40,488 bases of DNA from a virus, in the IMG/VR virus record IMGVR_UViG_3300032288_002583, positions 1-40,488 of that record; one strand, 5' to 3'. The notes under the pieces were generated by a model. That model saw only the letters and a program-made list of their open reading frames with translations, was not told the origin of the DNA and did not search any database. Position 1 is the first letter of the stretch, and each line of letters starts with the position of its first letter. Made by a program: the position numbers and the translations under genes. Below, piece by piece: positions 8,852 through 18,048 of this stretch.

Positions 8852-9763
8852 TTACAAATTAGCTACGTTATTATATCCTTTAGTAAAATCAACAGATTCT
8901 CTTTCTTGTTTAACTTCATATAAAGGTTTACCAGTAAATCTATCTTTAATCTCATATAAACTATACTGTTTATAAATATCATTATTAAAATTATATAAAG
9001 TATAAATACCATCTTCAAGTGATTTACTTTGATTACCAAATAAACCTATAGCTAATGTTTCAATATCATGGTCAACAACTTCAACTTCTAACATTATAGG
9101 ATTAAAATACGTATTAGTTATAATTATTTCTTGGTTTGGTTGACCTATAAATGGGAAAATATTAGGTGTTACATTTGATTCTGAGCTTGGTGATACCGTG
9201 CAAAATACTAATGTGGAGTTATCATTAAACCTATATCTAATTGATTTTTGATTCGTATTTGTTAAATTTTGATTAACAGGTTCAGCCCTATTATTTGATG
9301 TTATAATTCTAAAAAAGTTTCTAAGTTTTAAATCAGTTGCACTAGTATTTGGTGATAAATATTCTATTCTATAACCAACTAAATTATTGTTTTCAAATTT
9401 ATTTACAAATTGAGCAACATTTGGGTCTGAACCATCTAACACAATACCTTTTATATTTGGTGATGATGATAATACACCACAATCAACTATTGTTGTTCTT
9501 ATTTCAACTGGTTTTATAACAATTGTGTAAATACCTTTTGCTGAAAAATCAGTAAGTGGTAATTTTAATGTATATAATCCACCAAATATTTCAAAACCAC
9601 CACTTGTTTTATTTGGATTATCATTTTCTATTAAATTAGATGACGCTAAATTAAAAGTTCTAGTTGTTACACTATTCCTATTTGGTGAGTAAAAAACTGT
9701 AATTTGTATATCACTAGTATTAACATCCGCTGGTCTAACTATACCATATGTTCCTGTTGCCAT
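8852..9763 (-). CDS. Structural protein of unknown family (303 aa)
   Basis: I do not recognise this protein. It has 303 residues, is predicted to be mostly beta strand, and has no signal peptide or membrane segment. The start MATGTYGIVRPAD lies 13 nt after the stop of the 293-residue gene upstream, and the stop is 9 nt before the start of the tail-protein-I-like gene. That fixes it within a tight run of virion genes. The C-terminal part (GIYTLYNFNNDIYKQYSLYE) shows no catalytic motif. Because all neighbours are tail or baseplate proteins, a baseplate wedge or fibre-connector role is the simplest reading. This is inferred from context only. Confidence 0.65.
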   Translation of the reverse strand: MATGTYGIVRPADVNTSDIQITVFYSPNRNSVTTRTFNLASSNLIENDNPNKTSGGFEIFGGLYTLKLPLTDFSAKGIYTIVIKPVEIRTTIVDCGVLSSSPNIKGIVLDGSDPNVAQFVNKFENNNLVGYRIEYLSPNTSATDLKLRNFFRIITSNNRAEPVNQNLTNTNQKSIRYRFNDNSTLVFCTVSPSSESNVTPNIFPFIGQPNQEIIITNTYFNPIMLEVEVVDHDIETLAIGLFGNQSKSLEDGIYTLYNFNNDIYKQYSLYEIKDRFTGKPLYEVKQERESVDFTKGYNNVANL

Positions 9764-9776
9764 ATTTTTTATTTTT

Positions 9777-10658
9777 TTATCTTATAATGTTATAAAAACC
9801 ATTATTATAATTAATCAAATCACCAAGTGATGTTATTTCTCCCATTTGTAAATGACTTTGTAATACATCAGTAGCTCCTCTATCTATAAATAGTTCACTT
9901 TCTATTTTTGGTTCTTCAGTTATATGTAATAAATATTCTTCAATAGTCAATGCTGATAATGTTGAATTTCTTTGGTTTATACCTTGGCCGTGATAATACA
10001 TCTGAGTTAATGCTATATTTTGGTTTGCATTTGCTAAATTACTAACCGTCCTAGTTATTCCAGTATACGTTTTAAACAATATACCATCACCTTGTAATTT
10101 AGTACCTAAATTGGGGTCATTTAAATCAGCATCTTCAGTATAAATTATTGGATTAAAATCATTTAAACTAATAATCCTAGTTATACCATCAACTGGACCA
10201 TTTAAATAATTTAGATAAAAACCTTTATCAACATCAAACCCAGGTATGTATTTACTAGTTCCAGTATACCCATAACTTGAGAAATTTTCTAACCTATCTT
10301 CAGTTAATCCACTTACAATTATATTGTTTGTATAGTAGTCAATTTTATTTTTATATTTATATCTAACATCATTGTAATTATACCCAGTTGGGAAAAAATT
10401 AGAACCTGGTTGATTTATAAAATTAAAATCACCACCACCATAATCCATTAATTTTTGCGGTATCGGTTGATAATTTAAAGGTGATGAATTAATATTATAA
10501 GGTATAAATGGAAAATCTAAATATCTACCAACGTCTTTAATATTTTGAGTTAACATAACATGAATATTAAAAGTTGTGGCAGTTATTTTACCATAACCAC
10601 TGTTTGGATTTCTACTAATATAATCTTCCAATAATATTTTATATTTAAATGTCTCCAT
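9777..10658 (-). CDS. Structural protein of unknown family (293 aa)
   Basis: I do not recognise this protein. Its ATG shares one base with the stop of the upstream gene (TAATG junction at 10656-10660), which points to translational coupling and equal dosage with that protein. The sequence is rich in Asn, Tyr, Gly and Ile with beta-type patterning (FPFIPYNINSSPLNY, KYKNKIDYYTNNIIVSG). It has no cysteines or obvious catalytic motif and no membrane segment. Its near-identical length to the upstream gene product is not matched by visible sequence similarity. Baseplate or tail structural role is inferred from its position. Confidence 0.65.
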   Translation of the reverse strand: METFKYKILLEDYISRNPNSGYGKITATTFNIHVMLTQNIKDVGRYLDFPFIPYNINSSPLNYQPIPQKLMDYGGGDFNFINQPGSNFFPTGYNYNDVRYKYKNKIDYYTNNIIVSGLTEDRLENFSSYGYTGTSKYIPGFDVDKGFYLNYLNGPVDGITRIISLNDFNPIIYTEDADLNDPNLGTKLQGDGILFKTYTGITRTVSNLANANQNIALTQMYYHGQGINQRNSTLSALTIEEYLLHITEEPKIESELFIDRGATDVLQSHLQMGEITSLGDLINYNNGFYNIIR

Positions 10659-11539
10659 TACAGTGCAAATATTTGGTATAAATCAATAACGTAATCATTT
10701 GATATAACTTGAACGTTTGATGAATAAGTTGTATCAATTTCATAAAAATATTGGTCATTAATGTTATTTAATATATATTTTGTAAACAAGTTATTTGTTG
10801 ATGAACTTCCTTGTGTTGTAACAACTAAATTATCAATCGTATTTGTTGTTGAACTTGTTGACATTAATCCAGTTGTTTTACCATTTTTAGCATTATTAAA
10901 TTCAGCTCTCATGTACAATTCTTTTGGTAAATCTGGTGTTACTTCATCTTTAAAATGATATAAGAAAAACCCTTCACCAGTTAAAGCTCTATTCACTAAA
11001 TTATTACCAAGATTAAATTGTATTTTTAAATTATTAACTGGGGTTATTGTACCCCATGGGCTTGACCCACCAGTTGAATAATCAGTTGGGTTTATTTTTG
11101 GGAATAAAGTTATAAATGATATTAACCTTTGATTTGTTGGTACGTCTGTATCATAAAAACTTAACCTTAAAAAAGATTTTGTAAAAGCTTTTTTTCTAAA
11201 TTTAATATCAAAATTATCAAAACCTATATCACCAAAATAACTATATGGGTTAAATTGATTACTAGAATTTAAAAAATGAACATTATATGTTATATTATCA
11301 ATTATTGTGATTGATTGATTATTTATTAATGCTGGTTTAAATTTAATTCTATCATAATCTAAAATTACATTAATAGCTTTATTTATTTCAGCATCTACAA
11401 ATTTAGTTTGGACAATTTCATCTTGGTCGACTAATTGGAAATTAGTCCCTAATGGTAAATTTATTGTAGCACCAGTAAATTGTTCACCATTAAATGGTTT
11501 AGCTTCACTAAAATTAACTATGTATTTATTAACAGACAT
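10658..11539 (-). CDS. Structural protein of unknown family (293 aa), start overlaps upstream gene
   Basis: The frame stays open upstream to 11689, but those 50 codons lie inside the preceding gene and translate to a low-complexity Leu/Ile/Val string. The start was therefore placed at the ATG at 11539 (MSVNKYIVNFSEAKPF). This gives an 11-nt overlap with the end of the 592-residue gene. A second ATG directly before it (11542) is equally possible. The product is beta-rich and contains FTKSFLRLSFYDTDVPTNQR and LYMRAEFNNAKNGKTTG. No family is recognised. The overlaps at both ends (11 nt and the TAATG junction) mark it as part of a tightly coupled virion-gene run. Confidence 0.65.
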   Translation of the reverse strand: MSVNKYIVNFSEAKPFNGEQFTGATINLPLGTNFQLVDQDEIVQTKFVDAEINKAINVILDYDRIKFKPALINNQSITIIDNITYNVHFLNSSNQFNPYSYFGDIGFDNFDIKFRKKAFTKSFLRLSFYDTDVPTNQRLISFITLFPKINPTDYSTGGSSPWGTITPVNNLKIQFNLGNNLVNRALTGEGFFLYHFKDEVTPDLPKELYMRAEFNNAKNGKTTGLMSTSSTTNTIDNLVVTTQGSSSTNNLFTKYILNNINDQYFYEIDTTYSSNVQVISNDYVIDLYQIFAL

Positions 11540-13307
11540 CATCAGATTTTTTAGTAACAAAATTATTAGACATACCATCACCTCTAGAATCTTTTGTTGT
11601 ACCTTCAGTATACAATAACCCAAAATAACCAAATGGGTCTTGTCTTCTAGTATATATACATAAATTTTGGTATAAATAATGAGAACCATTTAAAAATGGG
11701 TAATCTAGAGTTTCATCTTGACCATCATTTATCCCAATTGGTAATAAATCTCGCCACAAATACCTACCATCACCTAAATCTTCAGCATAGTCTGGAACAC
11801 CAGTAACACTAGTATCACCTTGCTCAACATAATTTGAAAATTGTCTTATTTTAATTTCATGGTGAGGATAATAAATATAACCTTCATTTCTAGGTCCACC
11901 TATTATTCCACCTAATATTGGTTTGGTTGTTGTTACTTCTCTATCAACAGTATTAAACCTATGCATAACACTTAATAATTTAGTTTCTTTAGCTTCATAT
12001 TTACTATATTCACAAATATCACCATAAAAATCTAAATTATTTATTTGCACATCATTTTCCAATGGTGTATGACTTTGGAATGGTGCTAAAGGTGGTGAAG
12101 AAGTATGCATTTTTCTTATGTTAGATACATTTCTTTGCTCTGGGGTTTGTGTTCCAATATTACCAGTATAATTATCTAAATCTAAACCAGATATTACCTT
12201 TGTAAAAATATTAACTGATTTTGTCTTAATCATTGTTAAATATAATTCACTTAATGGTCTACCTAAATTATCTTTTAAATCACTAACATCTATATCATCA
12301 CTAAATGAAATTTGGTAATTTTGGTCATCGTAAATATTTCTACTAAATGCAACTGGATAAACATCATAAGAATTGTTAGATAATGGTAATTGTGTTTGAT
12401 AACTTTTAATTTTTTTAAACTTTCTAAAATAATATCTAACTTCATTACCATAATATAATCGTTTCATTCTTCCATTTGTAAAATTATTACCAACTATCGC
12501 AGTATTTGGGTCTATATTTACAACAAAAAATGTATGTTTACTATCACCATTTGATAAACCTAAAGAAACAACATTAAAATCACCATTCATTATTGTTGTT
12601 GGCATACCACTTAATCTAACTGAATCACCAACATTTAAATTATGTGGTACAGCTGAACCAAATACAATCATTTCAATTCCACCCATATCTATAGCTTCAG
12701 CATTAGTTATTAATAAACCATCTTTAACTAAAAAATGTTGGTCATCTGAACTATGTGGATAAGTCACGGTAAATTCCCAATTTTTATTTGGTAATGAGCT
12801 ATTTAAATTAAATCGCTCTCTTGTTGGTTCCAAATCATAAAAATCACAAAAACCAGCTTTTTTAACATCTGGATTATAAAACCCAAACCACCCATTAACT
12901 TCTTTTAAATGTTTTTGTAATGATTCAGTATATGTTAAATCATTTGAACCAACAAAATCATTATCAAATGGGTCAGCTTTAAACATATAACCATCAAATG
13001 TTTGATATCCATAAGATTTATTACTATTTATACCATTAGGATTACCAAAACTATTTGGACCCTTATCTCCACTTAAATTAAATAAAACATTACTAAATAC
13101 TGGTAATAATGTATTAATTATTCTATATTTTGTTGTTGATTGCCTTTCATTATCAAAGATTTCACCAACATTGATTAATCTATTTATTTCACCAGGTGGT
13201 AATAATTTAATTTCAGATTCTAAATTAACATTAAAATATGAATCAACATTAGCGGCACCTTGGTACCTTGTTTTATTTAATCTATATTGTATTCTACCTA
13301 TTGACAT
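11529..13307 (-). CDS. Structural protein of unknown family (592 aa)
   Basis: I do not recognise this 592-residue protein. It starts only one nucleotide after the stop of the 1448-residue gene and overlaps the next gene by 11 nt. The N-terminus (ANVDSYFNVNLESEIKLL) weakly echoes that of the 1448-residue protein (NDSFLNVNLSQKFDFIEIL), hinting at a shared docking segment. The middle (about 190-280) contains a beta-strand-rich piece (VPHNLNVGDSVRLSGMP) of the sort found in small barrel domains of tail fibres. There is no signal peptide, membrane segment or catalytic motif. A baseplate wedge or proximal fibre role is inferred from its position. Confidence 0.65.
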   Translation of the reverse strand: MSIGRIQYRLNKTRYQGAANVDSYFNVNLESEIKLLPPGEINRLINVGEIFDNERQSTTKYRIINTLLPVFSNVLFNLSGDKGPNSFGNPNGINSNKSYGYQTFDGYMFKADPFDNDFVGSNDLTYTESLQKHLKEVNGWFGFYNPDVKKAGFCDFYDLEPTRERFNLNSSLPNKNWEFTVTYPHSSDDQHFLVKDGLLITNAEAIDMGGIEMIVFGSAVPHNLNVGDSVRLSGMPTTIMNGDFNVVSLGLSNGDSKHTFFVVNIDPNTAIVGNNFTNGRMKRLYYGNEVRYYFRKFKKIKSYQTQLPLSNNSYDVYPVAFSRNIYDDQNYQISFSDDIDVSDLKDNLGRPLSELYLTMIKTKSVNIFTKVISGLDLDNYTGNIGTQTPEQRNVSNIRKMHTSSPPLAPFQSHTPLENDVQINNLDFYGDICEYSKYEAKETKLLSVMHRFNTVDREVTTTKPILGGIIGGPRNEGYIYYPHHEIKIRQFSNYVEQGDTSVTGVPDYAEDLGDGRYLWRDLLPIGINDGQDETLDYPFLNGSHYLYQNLCIYTRRQDPFGYFGLLYTEGTTKDSRGDGMSNNFVTKKSDDVC

Positions 13308-13308
13308 A

Positions 13309-16300
13309 TTATATTGGTTGAGTTATTAATGTTCCTTGCGGTGATGTTCCAAATACTGACGTACCAGCGCTATTTCTATATGAGTAACAACCATATGGTG
13401 AAATAGTACCATAATTTGAATCTTGTATACCACCATTTGTACCAGTATTTGTTAAAACAATCCTACCTTTAAACATACCATAATTACCTTGTTGACCACC
13501 ATCTGTTAAATAATATTCAAAATCAAATGGATATACATTAGGTGCTCCAGGTGTATCATTAACCCAAAACTGGAATTCAAATGTAGGTTGGTTATCTACT
13601 GATGTTGTTGATTGATATAATGTGTATGGTGATAATGATGATGTAAATGTATTATTATAATTAAAAACTGGTAAATTTTGAGAATAAGGGTCACCTAAAT
13701 TAATCCAGCTACCATTAGGTAATCTAAAATGATATGGTCCACCATGACCACCCTTAAATCTAATAATAATTCTACTATAATCAATACCACCTAAACTATA
13801 TGTTTTACTAAATGCTATAACGTATAATTCACCATATTGTGGTTTAGGTACTGTAACATTTAAAGTATTTTCACAACTATTTGAATCAGTAACTGTTATA
13901 GTATATGCTGAATTATTTAACCCTTCTATTGTTAATAAACCATTAGGTTGATTATCTATTAATTGACTTACATCACCATCAACATTAATAGTGTATGGTG
14001 GGTAATTACCATTAATATTTAGTTTTATTACACCAGAATTTGTAAATACACAACCAGGTGCTTCAATTGATTGTGTTATTAAAGATATTTGTGGTGGTTC
14101 ATTTATAATTATAGATGAAGTTTCAGTATTACCAGCTAAATCCGTAACATTTATTGTATATGTACCTGATGGTAATTCATTACTTTGGATATTTGTTGAT
14201 ATAACAGTACCAACAAATGGTTGGTTATTTGGGTTACTAGTTGATGTTAATGTCCAACTAATATCATAAGGTGGTACACCACCAATTACTGAAATTTCAC
14301 CAGCACCAAATTGGTTATAACATGGTGCATCTGCAACATTTGGTAATATATCTATGTTTGATGGTTGGGCTATTAAAACTGTATCTAGACATTGTGTTGT
14401 AATTGTTGTTTGTTGACCATTTATTGTTGCTTGTACACCACTATCGACCACTGTAATTGAATATTCACCAGCTGGTAATGAATTAGTACCATTAGGGATA
14501 TTTGAAGGTCCTGTACAATCACCATAACAATATGTTTGTAATGTAGTTGTAAATGTTTGATTAAATGAATTATCTGTTATACCTTCTATTGTTATCGTAT
14601 ATGGGCTAACACCACCATTAATATTAATTGTTATTATACCATTACCAGATGCATTTATAGGTGTTGGTGTAACATTACATTGTACTGGAATTATACCTGT
14701 TAAATTTACTGTTGATGTAGTTTGTTCACCATTTGAATCGGTAACTATTAACGTATACTGACCACCTAATAAATTTTCAAGTTCAAAATTAGAACCATCA
14801 GAATTACCACAATCAGATTGTGATGTTGTACCATTTGGGTCAGGGCATTGAAATTGTATTCCATTATATGATGGACCAAACCACTGGTAAGTATAAGGTC
14901 CAACACCACCTTCAATATGAAATGCTATTTTACCAGTACCAATACCATTTATATTATCATCAACAACATTATCAATAATAATTTCCAAATCATTATTTTT
15001 AGATATAACACATTCTGGGAAATATTTTGAATACATTTTTTGTAATGCACTTTTTCCTGGTAATAAACCAAAATAAAAATAATAAGAATGTTTGTGAAAC
15101 CAAATTGATGGCTTATTAGATATTAAATAATCATAACCCCTAAATACTTTATAATACGCATCTTGATAATTTATAGAACCCCCAGAGTCAATATAAACTA
15201 ATGGTATATTATTTAATGGTGTTGAATAGTTTGCATATGTGAATACACCTCTAATCCATGGATTTTCAATATCAGAATTTGTAATTTTATTATCAACTGG
15301 TGTACCACCACCATTAACTGGGTCTCTTCTATCTTCATCAAGCCCCATACCTAATTCACATAATCTTTTTATATTATTACAATTATCCGAATCAGTATAA
15401 ACACCAAAACAATTTATTTTTGCTATTAAAGAACCAGAATTTATCCCAGGTGTATCCCAACCTGATGTTTCAATTTCATTAGCATATTCTTCATTTGGTT
15501 CATAATAATTTGGTGCTAAAGGTGGTACGTTATAAGTTGTATCAACTAAATATCTATAAAATTTTGGGACACCTTGCCAATCACAATCAAATACAGAACC
15601 TAAACTAATAATATCGGTTGAGTATAACCTAACATTATTTTTTGAAATTGATGCATAATATAATTCACCGCTAGTAACATCTTTCTTAATTAACCCTTCT
15701 TTAGTTGTTAAGTCTTGTAAACTATTAGTCATATCACCTAAAGCCAAATTAACACTTGCATTTTGTATTGCGGCTTTTGTACATGTATCTACAACTGATA
15801 AAGTTCTACATTTATTATCTTCCTTACCATCTTGGTTATTATCTGGACCATTTGCATTATCTTCACAGTCATAATCACAAAACTTTTCTTTACCTTTACC
15901 TTTTTTCTTTACTTTATATTTTAAAAGATAAGCGTATAATGTACCGTTAATCCAATCATTATAAAAATCAAACTTTAAAAAACCAAAAGAATCTGCTAAT
16001 ACTGTGGTTATACAATTTAACCATTTTGAATTATCTTTGTCTAATATTTTTGGGTCTTCAGTTTTGTTCCAACCTCCATTACTTGAACTACAACCAACAC
16101 AATATTTTTCATCGTCACATGATAACAACACATAACCTATATAACCAATATTAACACCTGGTATATCATTTATAACTCCAATAATAAAATTAATAAAACT
16201 AACAATTCTATTAATAAACCAAACAATCCCAGATATAATTGTTAATATTAAACATATTATAGCAAATAGTGGATATAGTGCACTACCTTTAGTTGTTAAT

Positions 16301-17655
16301 TTATTAAATGGAAATGGTGTATTTTGTCCATCATCAATATTTTTAAGCCCAAGAAAATTTCTATTTGATGAACATGCTGATGTACCACTACAATTTTTTT
16401 GAACCCTAGTTATATGGTTGGATACTGTATAAATTTTATTCCAATATAAATCAGTAAAACTAATATCTTTAGTTCTTTCATCAAAAGTATAATCAGAATT
16501 TATTGATGATGTTGGGTTATTTGGTATTAAGTAACTAGCTCTGGTTCTTAATCTACCTTCACCACCAGTTATATTCATTTTAATTCTAAATCTAACCCTA
16601 GCTCTAGTTGGTAAACCTTTTGATTCATCATCAGTTGGTACTAAATTACCAAATTCATCAGTTATAACATAATCTAAATTCATTGGTACTTGATATACCC
16701 ATGTACCATCATTATCTATAACCTCACCACCAAGTACGTCAAATCTTTCAGTTTCACCATCTTTATTTTTTCTAATCATTTCAACCCTACCAGGACCTGT
16801 AACCATATTTTCTAAATTACCAACATCCTTTCTAGGTCTACATTTTTTATTTATTGAATTTTTTTCACTGTCACTAATAATACTACCAATAAAAATCGCA
16901 TGTGGTTTTATATTAGTTGCTAAATCAATATCTAATCTAGTAATACCCACTTGGCAGTTGTCAACATCACCCCAAAACGGTTGAACATTAACGCTAACTG
17001 GTGTTCTACTTTTTAATTGAGTTAAAGTATTTAAATTTGTATCACTTTTAAACTTTGATGTTGTTTCAAATAATTTTTCGTTGGACCCTTCTCTTATAAA
17101 ATCATATGGTACTTGAGATATTAATCCTATGTTAGACATATCAGCATCAACATGAACTTGATATGAACCATTTGGCACACCAAAAAACATGTAATCACCA
17201 GATTGATTAGTCGTAGTTGTAAACTTATAATATTTACAATACACATATAGTAAATCATCATTATCTTGAACTTCTCTTTTTGTTGGAAAAGACCCTATCG
17301 GTACAAAACAATCATTTTTTGTTTCATTATTCTTAGGTAATAAATTATATCTTAAACCATCTGAATTTGTATCAGTAACTTGTTCATAAGGGTATAACCC
17401 AAATATTTGTGAATCTTCCTTATCGATATCATCTATAGGTATGAATATAGATACTTTTGCATTTGGTACACCAAATCCATTATTTACAGTCACTCGACCA
17501 ATAACAACTCCATAATCAGAACAAAAATTCCTATAAACATCTTCTTGCCTTAATGTTAAAGACAATATTTCTATAAAATCAAATTTTTGACTTAAGTTTA
17601 CATTTAAAAAACTATCGTTACCACCTGGTGTTGTTCTTATCCTTATACTAGACAT
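13309..17655 (-). CDS. Giant baseplate/fibre protein with carboxypeptidase-regulatory-like and SprB-like Ig repeats
   Basis: The product has 1448 residues. The N-terminal region (about 45-185) reads like a carboxypeptidase-regulatory-like Ig fold (VVIGRVTVNNGFGVPNAKVSIFI ... DYMFFGVPNGSYQVHVDAD). Around residues 455-510 is a strongly hydrophobic stretch (LFAIICLILTIISGIVWFI and FINFIIGVI) that could form one or two membrane segments. From about residue 905 to 1330 there are four or five repeats with G..PYT near the start and YTITVTDSNSC-like endings. This is the pattern of SprB repeats of gliding Bacteroidota adhesins and related PKD-like Ig domains. The gene sits 5 nt after the small membrane protein and 1 nt before the next gene. 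Ig-like repeats on virions usually bind surface glycans; here that is inference. A membrane-penetrating or membrane-docking role for the hydrophobic stretch is speculative. Confidence 0.75.
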   Translation of the reverse strand: MSSIRIRTTPGGNDSFLNVNLSQKFDFIEILSLTLRQEDVYRNFCSDYGVVIGRVTVNNGFGVPNAKVSIFIPIDDIDKEDSQIFGLYPYEQVTDTNSDGLRYNLLPKNNETKNDCFVPIGSFPTKREVQDNDDLLYVYCKYYKFTTTTNQSGDYMFFGVPNGSYQVHVDADMSNIGLISQVPYDFIREGSNEKLFETTSKFKSDTNLNTLTQLKSRTPVSVNVQPFWGDVDNCQVGITRLDIDLATNIKPHAIFIGSIISDSEKNSINKKCRPRKDVGNLENMVTGPGRVEMIRKNKDGETERFDVLGGEVIDNDGTWVYQVPMNLDYVITDEFGNLVPTDDESKGLPTRARVRFRIKMNITGGEGRLRTRASYLIPNNPTSSINSDYTFDERTKDISFTDLYWNKIYTVSNHITRVQKNCSGTSACSSNRNFLGLKNIDDGQNTPFPFNKLTTKGSALYPLFAIICLILTIISGIVWFINRIVSFINFIIGVINDIPGVNIGYIGYVLLSCDDEKYCVGCSSSNGGWNKTEDPKILDKDNSKWLNCITTVLADSFGFLKFDFYNDWINGTLYAYLLKYKVKKKGKGKEKFCDYDCEDNANGPDNNQDGKEDNKCRTLSVVDTCTKAAIQNASVNLALGDMTNSLQDLTTKEGLIKKDVTSGELYYASISKNNVRLYSTDIISLGSVFDCDWQGVPKFYRYLVDTTYNVPPLAPNYYEPNEEYANEIETSGWDTPGINSGSLIAKINCFGVYTDSDNCNNIKRLCELGMGLDEDRRDPVNGGGTPVDNKITNSDIENPWIRGVFTYANYSTPLNNIPLVYIDSGGSINYQDAYYKVFRGYDYLISNKPSIWFHKHSYYFYFGLLPGKSALQKMYSKYFPECVISKNNDLEIIIDNVVDDNINGIGTGKIAFHIEGGVGPYTYQWFGPSYNGIQFQCPDPNGTTSQSDCGNSDGSNFELENLLGGQYTLIVTDSNGEQTTSTVNLTGIIPVQCNVTPTPINASGNGIITININGGVSPYTITIEGITDNSFNQTFTTTLQTYCYGDCTGPSNIPNGTNSLPAGEYSITVVDSGVQATINGQQTTITTQCLDTVLIAQPSNIDILPNVADAPCYNQFGAGEISVIGGVPPYDISWTLTSTSNPNNQPFVGTVISTNIQSNELPSGTYTINVTDLAGNTETSSIIINEPPQISLITQSIEAPGCVFTNSGVIKLNINGNYPPYTINVDGDVSQLIDNQPNGLLTIEGLNNSAYTITVTDSNSCENTLNVTVPKPQYGELYVIAFSKTYSLGGIDYSRIIIRFKGGHGGPYHFRLPNGSWINLGDPYSQNLPVFNYNNTFTSSLSPYTLYQSTTSVDNQPTFEFQFWVNDTPGAPNVYPFDFEYYLTDGGQQGNYGMFKGRIVLTNTGTNGGIQDSNYGTISPYGCYSYRNSAGTSVFGTSPQGTLITQPI

Positions 17656-17659
17656 TTAT

Positions 17660-18004
17660 TTATTTTGTTTCTTCTTTATTAACTTCATCATATTCAGTTA
17701 ATTCATAATCATCATTTTCGTAAAGCTCATAATCATCATCATCGTCTTCATCATCTTTATCTTCATTATCCATAAATTTTTTACCAAATTTTAATAATAA
17801 AGATGTCATATTAATTTCACCATTATTCAACACAATAGTTTTAAATAATATATAACCTATAAAGGGTATAGAAATAGGTATAACCAATATGAAAATAAAT
17901 AAAAAAATAATAAAATTTAGTATAGTATTTATTATTTTATTTTTACTTTTAGTTTCTAAATTTAAAGTTGATTCAATTTTTTCGTTTTTACAATTACACC
18001 CCAT
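17660..18004 (-). CDS. Small membrane protein with acidic C-terminal tail
   Basis: This 114-residue protein starts MGCNCKNEK. Residues about 22-60 form a long hydrophobic region (IINTILNFIIFLFIFILVIP, then IPFIGYILFKTIV), likely one or two membrane spans. The last 35 residues are extremely acidic (DNEDKDDEDDDDDYELYEND). No cleavable signal peptide is evident. It lies between the gp6-like gene and the 1448-residue protein in the baseplate operon, with only 5 nt to the next gene. The following gene product also has a hydrophobic segment, so the two may meet in a membrane. No family is recognised. A role in lysis, membrane attachment of assembly, or host takeover are all possible. Confidence 0.65.
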   Translation of the reverse strand: MGCNCKNEKIESTLNLETKSKNKIINTILNFIIFLFIFILVIPISIPFIGYILFKTIVLNNGEINMTSLLLKFGKKFMDNEDKDDEDDDDDYELYENDDYELTEYDEVNKEETK

Positions 18005-18048
18005 ATATATTTTTATTTAAAAATAACTATTTTTTAAGTAAAAGTAAA

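Noticed and set aside
11540-11689. N-terminal extension of the 293-residue gene to 11689
   Set aside because: It overlaps 150 nt of the preceding gene and gives hydrophobic low-complexity sequence; the ATG at 11539 begins a normal protein.
16130-16300. Idea that the hydrophobic stretch of the 1448-residue protein marks two fused genes or a frameshift
   Set aside because: The frame is continuous on both sides and Ig-like domains flank it; no start or stop is near.
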